A stretch of 58,083 bases of DNA from Anaerohalosphaeraceae bacterium (GTDB lineage Bacteria; Planctomycetota; Phycisphaerae; Sedimentisphaerales; Anaerohalosphaeraceae): contig DAOSUR010000016.1 of the NCBI GenBank assembly GCA_035378985.1, positions 1 through 58,083 of the forward strand, in the 5' to 3' direction. Position 1 is the first letter of the stretch. Every line of letters starts with the position of its first letter. Below, one piece after another: positions 52,744 to 58,083 of this stretch. Made by a program: the position numbers and the translations under genes. A model generated the notes under the pieces. The model searched no databases and was not told where the DNA came from. It worked only from the letters and a program-made list of their open reading frames with translations.

Positions 52744-53808
52744 ATGTGTGCTGATTTACTGCAATTCATCCGGCAGCCGGACTGGAATAAACGCGTGCTG
52801 ATTCTCAAGCCGTCGTCGATGGGAGATATTGTGCACGCCCTGCCGGTATTGGCGGCGCTGCGGCGGGCACGTCCGAAGGCGCATATCTCATGGGTGGTGC
52901 GGACGGAGCTGGCCGGACTTTTTGAGTGTGTAAGCGGCGTCGATGAGCTGATTTTGTTTGACCGGCGGACGATGGGCCGCTGGTGGACGGCGGCGGGCGT
53001 TCGGGAAACGGCGGCGTTTCTCCGGCGGCTGCGGCAGGGACGCTATGACCTTGTGCTTGACCTGCAGGGTTTGCTTCGGTCCGGTTTGTTTGCCTGGCTG
53101 AGCGGCTGTCGGGTGCGGCTGGGGCTTCAGGAGGCACGGGAAGGAGCCCGGCTGTTTTATACGCATACAGCCCCGATGCCGGAATCGGCGCATATTTTTG
53201 ATGCCTATGATGCTCTTTTGAAGATGCTCGGGATGTCGATAGAGCCGCTTGAGTTTGGACTGCGGGTCGGCGAGCAGGCCCGTCAGGATGCGGATGCTTT
53301 GCTGAAGGCCGAGGGACTTGCAGGCAGGCGGTATGCGGTGCTGGCGGCCGGGTCGGCGCATGGGCGCAAGTGCTGGCCCGCGGAGCGGTTTGCCCGGGTT
53401 GCCGCCTGTCTGCATCGGGAGGCGGGGCTGGCCGCGGTGCTCGTCGGCACGGCGGGCGAGCGGGCTTTGGCAGAGCGAATTCAGCAGGCGTCGGGTGTGC
53501 CGGCGGCGGTGCTGGTCGGACGCACGAGCATCCCGCAGCTGGCGGCCCTGCTGGAGCGGGCGGCGATTGTCATCGGCAACGATACCGGGCCGACGCATCT
53601 GGCAGCGGCGCTGAATGTGCCGACGGTGATGATGTTTGGGCCGACCAATCCGGCTCGGCTGTTCCCGCGCAGCGGCCTTTGTGCGATTGCGGCGGTCAAT
53701 CCGTGGGGACGCGGCCGGTCGATTGACAATCCGCAGCCTGAGTACCGGATTGAAAACATCACGGTCGAACAGGTTCTCCGAGCTGTTCAATCGCTTCTGA
53801 AACGATAA
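52744..53808 (+). CDS. GT9 glycosyltransferase, ADP-heptose:LPS heptosyltransferase type
   Basis: A 354-residue GT-B enzyme: RVLILKPSSMGDIVHALPVL, HISWVVRTELAGLFE, YDLVLDLQGLLRSGLFA, ARKC-like HGRKCWPAERFARVA and the donor-site block IVIGNDTGPTHLAAALNVP, followed by MFGPTNPARLFPRSG. These are the marks of WaaC/WaaF-like heptosyltransferases that build the LPS inner core on the cytoplasmic face. This suggests an outer membrane with LPS-like lipid. It stands alone and ends in a shared terminator with the convergent gene. Confidence 0.93.
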   Translation: MCADLLQFIRQPDWNKRVLILKPSSMGDIVHALPVLAALRRARPKAHISWVVRTELAGLFECVSGVDELILFDRRTMGRWWTAAGVRETAAFLRRLRQGRYDLVLDLQGLLRSGLFAWLSGCRVRLGLQEAREGARLFYTHTAPMPESAHIFDAYDALLKMLGMSIEPLEFGLRVGEQARQDADALLKAEGLAGRRYAVLAAGSAHGRKCWPAERFARVAACLHREAGLAAVLVGTAGERALAERIQQASGVPAAVLVGRTSIPQLAALLERAAIVIGNDTGPTHLAAALNVPTVMMFGPTNPARLFPRSGLCAIAAVNPWGRGRSIDNPQPEYRIENITVEQVLRAVQSLLKR

Positions 53809-53837
53809 AAGGCCCCGAGCGAAAACTCAGGGCCTTT
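53808..53837. terminator. Bidirectional terminator
   Basis: AAAGGCCCCGAG (from 53808) pairs with CTCAGGGCCTTT (to 53837) in a 12-bp stem with one mismatch and a CGAAAA-type loop. It lies between the convergent GT9 gene and the gene at 53859. T-rich sequence follows on the + strand (GGGTTTTTC). Confidence 0.75.
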
Positions 53838-53858
53838 CGGGTTTTTCAAATGGCTGTC

Positions 53859-55442
53859 TTATTCGGTCATCAGCCACTGCTGAGCAAAGATCGCCAGGTC
53901 AGGCATATCTACTTTGCAGTCGCGGTTGAGGTCTGCCGACAGCGAAGAGCAGGGCGGGGCCTGATTGGTCGTCAGTTCGAACGCCAAATCCCAGCTGACG
54001 CCGATGGGAAACTCGAGGGGCTGGCCGAAGGCGAATACTGATTTGCCGACCTGCAGGGGATTGGGCGGCCAGAGGGAGCCGTCCGGATGACGCACCTGCA
54101 GAATCCGTACGGCATCATCCATAAAGAAATGCTCGCGGGTCTTCCACCCCCACGGGTACATCGGCGGATATTGCGGGTCGTAGATTGCGGCAATGCTCAG
54201 CCAGTAGATGCGCGGCTGCTGCGGGTCATCCAGCGGGGGCTGGCGGAACCACTCATCCTGACTGAGCAGCTGATTGAACTGGAAGCAGGCCTCGTTTTCC
54301 ATCTGGCCGCGGGGGTCCTTGTCATAGCCCGCAAAGTTCCAGACGAAATTATCGCAGTAGTTTTCCCATACGAGCGTTCCCGGGTGGCTGAATCCGGGGA
54401 ATTGCGGGTCCGCGCCCTTGGGCACATCGGTCCAGATGCCGATGTGGAAGGCCTTGGGCAGAAGCCATGCCGGGATGGTCGGCTGCGTCCAGCCCTGGAA
54501 CGAGCCCCACCAGTGGATATCCGTAATCGGCCGTTCGTCTTTGCATTCGAAGTCGTCGGCCATAATCATTCGAGGGGGAATATAAACGGACGGCTCATCC
54601 CAGCCGAGGATGATGCCGTCTGCCATTTCGACCGGCGGCTGGCTGTACTTGACAAAGGATTTGGTGTTGACCAGTCCGCCGCCTCCGCCGTTATTGGGTG
54701 TCACCTGCATATTGTCCCAGGCGTTCCAGTAGAAAAACTGGGAGCCGCCGGGAACAGGCGGAGGAAAGACGCCGGGGGTGTTGTGAAAGGTTTCACTGAT
54801 GAAGACCGAAGCGACCTGACTCATGTCGAAATTGGGATTGAAGGCGAAGGCCGCCGCCGGCGGATTGGAAGAGTTCAGGCCCAGGCCGGGGACATTGGCG
54901 GTGTTGATGGTGATGGTGGTGGCCGGCGGGGCCGTGGGGATATTGGCCGGATTGTTCCAGGTCCACGAGCATTGGTTGCCGTTGATATCGGTCAGACCGA
55001 AGGAGACCATCACGATGGCCGCCGGCGGATGAACGGTCAGTTTGAGTGTGCAGTTGCGAAGGTCGGGGTCAAGACCGTATTCGAATTTCCAGGCGGAGGC
55101 GTAATTGTTCTCGGGCAGACTCGGTTCACCCCAGGCCATGACCAGACAGGCTTCTTCGGGCCAGATTCCCCCGCCGCCTCCGCCCCCGCCGTCATAAACA
55201 TGCAGTTCCGGCGGCAGAAAGATGCTCGGTGCGGGAAGTTCTCCTTCCACCAGATATTCCTCCCGCTGGAACATATACTCCGTCCATTCGTGAGGCATTG
55301 CGGGCTTAATCTTGTTCTGCTCCGGGGCGGTGCCGTACAGCGCTTCCTCCCACTCGGTTTGGGAATCAAGCAGGAAGTAGGGCTCTGCAAAGAGCATCGG
55401 CCCCAGCGCGCACAGGATCCCTATCCACAGCCAGTGTTTCAT
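53859..55442 (-). CDS. Large secreted protein of unknown function with dockerin-like tag
   Basis: A 527-residue protein. The signal peptide is MKHWLWIGILCALGPMLFA. Near residues 70-80 is a run of eight glycines (YDGGGGGGGGIWPEE). MADDFECKDERPITDIHWWG is a block I know as common in exported planctomycete proteins of unknown role. The C-terminus LNRDCKVDMPDLAIFAQQWL is a single dockerin-like EF-hand. GGAGGG 7 bp upstream fixes ATG 55442 over an ATG 15 bp further out. No enzymatic motif was recognised. It is a single transcription unit ending at the bidirectional terminator. Confidence 0.8.
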   Translation of the reverse strand: MKHWLWIGILCALGPMLFAEPYFLLDSQTEWEEALYGTAPEQNKIKPAMPHEWTEYMFQREEYLVEGELPAPSIFLPPELHVYDGGGGGGGGIWPEEACLVMAWGEPSLPENNYASAWKFEYGLDPDLRNCTLKLTVHPPAAIVMVSFGLTDINGNQCSWTWNNPANIPTAPPATTITINTANVPGLGLNSSNPPAAAFAFNPNFDMSQVASVFISETFHNTPGVFPPPVPGGSQFFYWNAWDNMQVTPNNGGGGGLVNTKSFVKYSQPPVEMADGIILGWDEPSVYIPPRMIMADDFECKDERPITDIHWWGSFQGWTQPTIPAWLLPKAFHIGIWTDVPKGADPQFPGFSHPGTLVWENYCDNFVWNFAGYDKDPRGQMENEACFQFNQLLSQDEWFRQPPLDDPQQPRIYWLSIAAIYDPQYPPMYPWGWKTREHFFMDDAVRILQVRHPDGSLWPPNPLQVGKSVFAFGQPLEFPIGVSWDLAFELTTNQAPPCSSLSADLNRDCKVDMPDLAIFAQQWLMTE

Positions 55443-56058
55443 ACTTGTACCCTCCATAAAAAAGGAAACGGTATTGTTTACGCCGACTTAGGATGCAAAA
55501 CGGAATGCATGGAAAGAGGGCGTCCGCATTTTGAGCAATTGGCCACCCAACACGCTGTTTGCTCCTTGATGGTCGTAAAAATCGCCTCCTTGAAATTACC
55601 GCTTCGGCAGGTCAATCGGTGTGAATTAGGGCAATTTCAAACTATAACGGAAGTATTTCACGGATACGGGGAATTGTCAAGGAAAAACTTGTGTGTGCAA
55701 ATTGGGCCGCAATGCCTGATAGAGAATCTGTTTGTTTTTATCAGGGAAAATACGGATAAACGAGCAGGGATTGTTCCTGATTGTCTCAAAGCGGCTCGAA
55801 TTTTTGTTTTTTCTTGACAAAGACAAACGGGGAAGGGGTAATATTTACAATCAGCGTCAAAAGGCAAGCATCAGGGCCGTCGGTGAAAAAATAAAAAAAT
55901 TAGGCAGGAGAATCAGGGCAAGACAGACGGATAAGGAGTCCTTCGCGTAAGAGTTATCCCCCACCTTGCAGCCGACAGGGACGGAGTCTATCTACAAAAG
56001 AAGTTCGGCTATGCATCCAGGGCCTTTCTGAACAGGTTGTGCCGGTTCGCTGCACTGG
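55443..56058. other. Gene-free stretch with one good + strand promoter
   Basis: No convincing gene is present. There is a CCTGATA...TATCAGG inverted repeat (about 55715-55746), a sigma70-like promoter (55814-55844), then about 200 bp of untranslated or decayed sequence leading to the TPR-like remnant. Confidence 0.55.
55814..55844 (+). promoter_or_regulatory. Sigma70-type promoter upstream of the Rhs cassette
   Basis: TTGACA (55814-55819) and TAATAT (55839-55844) are near-consensus, but 19 bp apart. GGTAAT would give 17 bp. It reads towards the TPR/Rhs remnant, about 210 bp downstream, with no clear gene start in between. Confidence 0.5.
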
Positions 56059-56311
56059 ATGATCGGAGTTTGTTATGAGAACCTAAAAGCCGACGGGGCT
56101 GTTTCGGCGGAAGAGGCCGAGGCCGTGATGGAGTGGGGCTATCAGACGGTCTTTGAGCGGTATCCGGACGATCGGGGGGCGTTGTATGCGGCGATGCGGC
56201 TGGGGGAAATAAATCTGGCTCGCGGTCGGCCGGCGACGGCGTGTGTGTATTTCAACTGGCTTCTGGACCGGGCGGAGGATGCCAATGCCGGTATGGTATG
56301 GGCAATCGGCC
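56059..56311 (+). pseudogene. TPR-like gene remnant joined to an Rhs fragment
   Basis: The frame opens after a stop at 56029 and encodes about 80 residues of TPR-like helices: MIGVCYENLKADGAVSAEEA, VMEWGYQTVFERYPDDRGAL, YAAMRLGEINLARGRPATAC and VYFNWLLDRAEDANAG. This looks like the internal part of a secreted TPR protein without its N-terminus. Around 56295-56312 the similarity ends, and in another frame Rhs sequence begins (SAGEGNRVRKIQNG). The frame runs on to 56499 without meaningful sequence. Reading: a recombination junction between two unrelated genes. An uninterrupted small gene is the less likely alternative. Confidence 0.55.
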
Positions 56312-57154
56312 GGCGAGGGCAATCGGGTCAGGAAGATACAAAATGGAATCCAGACAAGATATGTCAACGATGTTGCCCTTCCGCTGGTGGAGGTCTTGAT
56401 GGAGACGGATGGGGTCGGGAATCCGCAGGCGGTATATACCTACGGAAATGGCTTGATTTCGGTGAATCGCTCGGGCGTCAATGCGTATTATCACTATGAC
56501 GGCCTGGGGTCGGTGCGGCAGTTGACGGATGCCTTCGGGCAGCGTATGGTATCCTATATGTATGACGGGTTCGGCAATGTGCGGGCGGTTTCAGGGACAG
56601 CCGACAATCCCTACGGCTTCACGGGCGAAAGCCAGCTCACCGAGGCGGACAACCTGATTTTCCTCCGCGCCCGCTATTACGATCTCAGAACGGGAAGATT
56701 CATTTCAAGGGATCCGTTATTGTTGCCTGAGTTTCCTGTCTTCAAAGGTATTTCTGGCAAAACAATTGTATGGTATAATCGGTTATCTCCAGATTTTCTG
56801 AATGCTTATATATATTGCATAAATAATCCTATCAAATGGGTCGATCCCTCGGGATTAATACATTACACAGCGGAGGAATTGTGTCGTCTCTTCGTTTTCA
56901 ATCCATGCATGAAAGCCATGGAAGGCAGTCCCGCTGCATTCAAGATCTGTAGCGAAGCTGAAGCTACCTGTTGGACGGCTGTTGTTTTTGAACATGCGAC
57001 TGCATGTGAAGCCATACAAAAAGGCAAGGATTACTTCAACGGACCCGGAGGAGTAAACGATGACATTTTTTTATTAATACTTTTATCCGGCAGTACCATT
57101 TATGTAACGTTCAGAATCTATGCAAAAATCAAATGTGGTTATGGAAGTGCATAG
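56243..57154 (+). CDS. 3' fragment of an Rhs-repeat protein with variable C-terminal tip
   Basis: From about 56312 the frame encodes YD-repeat sequence (GEGNRVRKIQNGIQTRYV, YHYDGLGSVRQLTD, YMYDGFGNVRAVSG) and then the Rhs core end: LRARYYDLRTGRFISRDPLL, NAYIYCINNPIKWVDPSGL. The part before 56312 is shifted from the TPR remnant, and no proper start is seen. After DPSGL (56842-56856) comes a 98-residue tip of unknown fold with eight cysteines and one likely membrane segment (DDIFLLILLSGSTIYVTF). Tips of this kind are toxin domains in polymorphic toxin systems. The tip and what follows are clearly AT-richer than the core. It is probably a displaced orphan tip, not a working full gene. Confidence 0.72.
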   Translation: MCISTGFWTGRRMPMPVWYGQSAGEGNRVRKIQNGIQTRYVNDVALPLVEVLMETDGVGNPQAVYTYGNGLISVNRSGVNAYYHYDGLGSVRQLTDAFGQRMVSYMYDGFGNVRAVSGTADNPYGFTGESQLTEADNLIFLRARYYDLRTGRFISRDPLLLPEFPVFKGISGKTIVWYNRLSPDFLNAYIYCINNPIKWVDPSGLIHYTAEELCRLFVFNPCMKAMEGSPAAFKICSEAEATCWTAVVFEHATACEAIQKGKDYFNGPGGVNDDIFLLILLSGSTIYVTFRIYAKIKCGYGSA

Positions 57155-57184
57155 CTTAAACAAATTAAACAAAAAAGGGAAAAG

Positions 57185-57505
57185 ATGATTACAATAATTT
57201 TCTTTTTAGTCACAATAACCGGCTTGTTGTCTTTTGGAGCTGGCTATTCTTTCGGGAAAAGAAAAGTCCTAATAGATCCTCGACACGACTATATAATGGC
57301 AGTGTTTCATTTGATACTATTGAAAAATTTAGATGAAAGTAAATACGATATAGTAAGAGAGGGAATCGTAATGAGAGCTCGCGAGCATGTTTGCAGGTTT
57401 CGTATGTATGAAAAAAGATTGTCCGATGAAAAGTTAAAATATCTCAAAGAAAAAATTGGAGGCTATGAACTAATTGAAAATGCCGATAAAATATTGGTTC
57501 CTTGA
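57185..57505 (+). CDS. Small membrane-anchored protein next to the Rhs tip (candidate immunity protein)
   Basis: A 106-residue protein not recognised from any family. One N-terminal membrane helix (ITIIFFLVTITGLLSFGAGY) is followed by a charged cytoplasmic part (KRKVLIDPRHDY, MRAREHVCRFRMYEKRLSDE, LKYLKEKIGGYELIE). AAAAGGGAAAAG lies just before the ATG. It starts 30 bp after the Rhs tip and is strongly AT-rich, which fits the usual place of an Rhs immunity gene. Since the tip also seems to have a membrane segment, membrane localisation of both would fit, but this is inference. Confidence 0.6.
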   Translation: MITIIFFLVTITGLLSFGAGYSFGKRKVLIDPRHDYIMAVFHLILLKNLDESKYDIVREGIVMRAREHVCRFRMYEKRLSDEKLKYLKEKIGGYELIENADKILVP

Positions 57506-57515
57506 ATCCTATTGA

Positions 57516-58083
57516 ATGAAATGGGGGATTCTCTCTCTCAATGAATGGCAGCAAATATCGCTTATGAAGGTGCATAAGGTCACAATAGGATCGATACGAA
57601 TTGCAACTGCTGGTTATGTTGATTTGCCCTTCATTGGGGTGATTTGTGGGATTCTATTGTATTATTCATTTGATTGGGATCTTCTAATACAATCTACAAT
57701 AAAAGCGACGACGCTTTTCTTGGAATCAATCGGCTTTCATGTTGAAAATTATCAGGAGAGTTTTGTACTGGTAAATGGAATACCATATAATTTTCACAAG
57801 AGATGCACAGGCATTGATTGGTTATTGATAGTTCTTCCGTTCGTTTTAGATTATTCTAAGAAAATGTTAATTAATATCCGTAACATAATACTGTTAATTT
57901 CAGGATGGTTTTGTGTAAACTTAGTAAGATTATGGATTACAATGGGATTGGCAAGCCGAGGTTATTCTTGGTCCATTAGTCACCACATACCTTATTTGTG
58001 TCTATATTATGGAACAATATTAATAATCGTAGGTACATGGTCAAAAAATAGAATCCGTATTAAGTTTATAAAAAAGAGAGAAC
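57516..58083 (+). CDS. Exosortase/archaeosortase-like membrane protease (3' truncated by the window)
   Basis: The frame is open from ATG 57516 (directly after a stop) through the right edge, giving at least 189 residues. An inner ATG at 57564 is the alternative start, and neither has a strong ribosome-binding site. It has about five membrane segments and, in the right order, the family's three catalytic residues: Cys in HKRCTGIDWLLIVLP, Arg in WFCVNLVRLWITMG, and His in SWSISHHIPYL. Exosortases process proteins with PEP-CTERM-like tails. The size seen suits the small type (XrtF-like). It is strongly AT-rich like its neighbours. No target protein with a PEP-CTERM tail is in the window. Confidence 0.68.
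   Translation, partial: MKWGILSLNEWQQISLMKVHKVTIGSIRIATAGYVDLPFIGVICGILLYYSFDWDLLIQSTIKATTLFLESIGFHVENYQESFVLVNGIPYNFHKRCTGIDWLLIVLPFVLDYSKKMLINIRNIILLISGWFCVNLVRLWITMGLASRGYSWSISHHIPYLCLYYGTILIIVGTWSKNRIRIKFIKKRE

Noticed and set aside
55732..55950. 72-codon open frame before the Rhs region
   Set aside because: It runs across a near-consensus promoter, has no ribosome-binding site and encodes a basic sequence without a recognisable domain.
55845..56058. Riboswitch leader downstream of the 55814 promoter
   Set aside because: The GGCAA and GACGGAG pieces do not assemble into a known class such as GEMM, and no gene start follows at a normal distance.
51400..58083. Link between the exosortase-like gene and the two tagged secreted proteins
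   Set aside because: The tags end in an EF-hand without the membrane helix and basic tail that exosortases need.

Overview
The window reads as a chromosomal segment of a moderately GC-rich, heterotrophic planctomycete of the Phycisphaerae (Sedimentisphaerales-like) type. The main clues are two secreted proteins ending in a single dockerin-like EF-hand tag (D-L-N-R-D...D-L-x-x-x-A-x-x-W-L), a planctomycete-style DUF1080 protein, tandem PL11 rhamnogalacturonan lyases with GH2 enzymes, and a partial exosortase-like gene. This placement is an inference from gene style, not from a marker gene. No rRNA, tRNA or CRISPR array was recognised.

Left part (1-19143): a truncated AAA/DUF4143 ATPase and a DUF4056-like lipoprotein come first. 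They are followed by a glycan-assembly region of eight glycosyltransferases. Four lie on the + strand (GT2, a GT-C-like membrane protein, two GT4). Four lie on the - strand (a tandem array of three GT2 genes plus one GT4) and form the distal part of one tightly packed operon, dxr-rseP-GT2-GT2-GT2-GT4, with a good promoter before dxr. Next come two DNA-repair genes, uvrA and nfi (endonuclease V), transcribed divergently from a perfectly symmetrical promoter. A 637-bp stretch without genes (19144-19780) is a patchwork of small repeats and hairpins.

Centre (19781-45237): a rhamnogalacturonan-I/L-rhamnose utilisation locus. Two exported PL11 lyases cut the polymer and two exported GH2 enzymes can trim galactose-type side groups. 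L-rhamnose isomerase, rhamnulokinase and a class II aldolase take rhamnose to DHAP and L-lactaldehyde. These genes sit in one long + strand operon (26837-39378) with E2 and E3 of a 2-oxoacid dehydrogenase complex, a PHP-like protein, an SDR, a medium-chain dehydrogenase and an NCS1-type permease. The fused E1alpha-beta subunit and a DeoR-type regulator are divergent. The regulator/E2 intergenic region holds a perfect 11-bp inverted repeat of TTTC/GAAA type, a likely operator. A plausible reading is that the locus carries rhamnose carbon through C3 intermediates to an acyl-CoA, but the lactaldehyde steps are not assigned.

Right part (45238-58083): bioA-bioD, a two-domain DUF1080 protein, a purC-ABC ATPase-lipoprotein operon, a secreted GLUG-repeat protein, a GT9 heptosyltransferase-like gene, and a large secreted protein of unknown function. 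The window ends in an AT-rich, probably acquired cassette: a TPR-like gene remnant joined to the 3' end of an Rhs gene with its own variable tip, a small membrane-anchored protein, and an exosortase/archaeosortase-like gene cut by the window edge.
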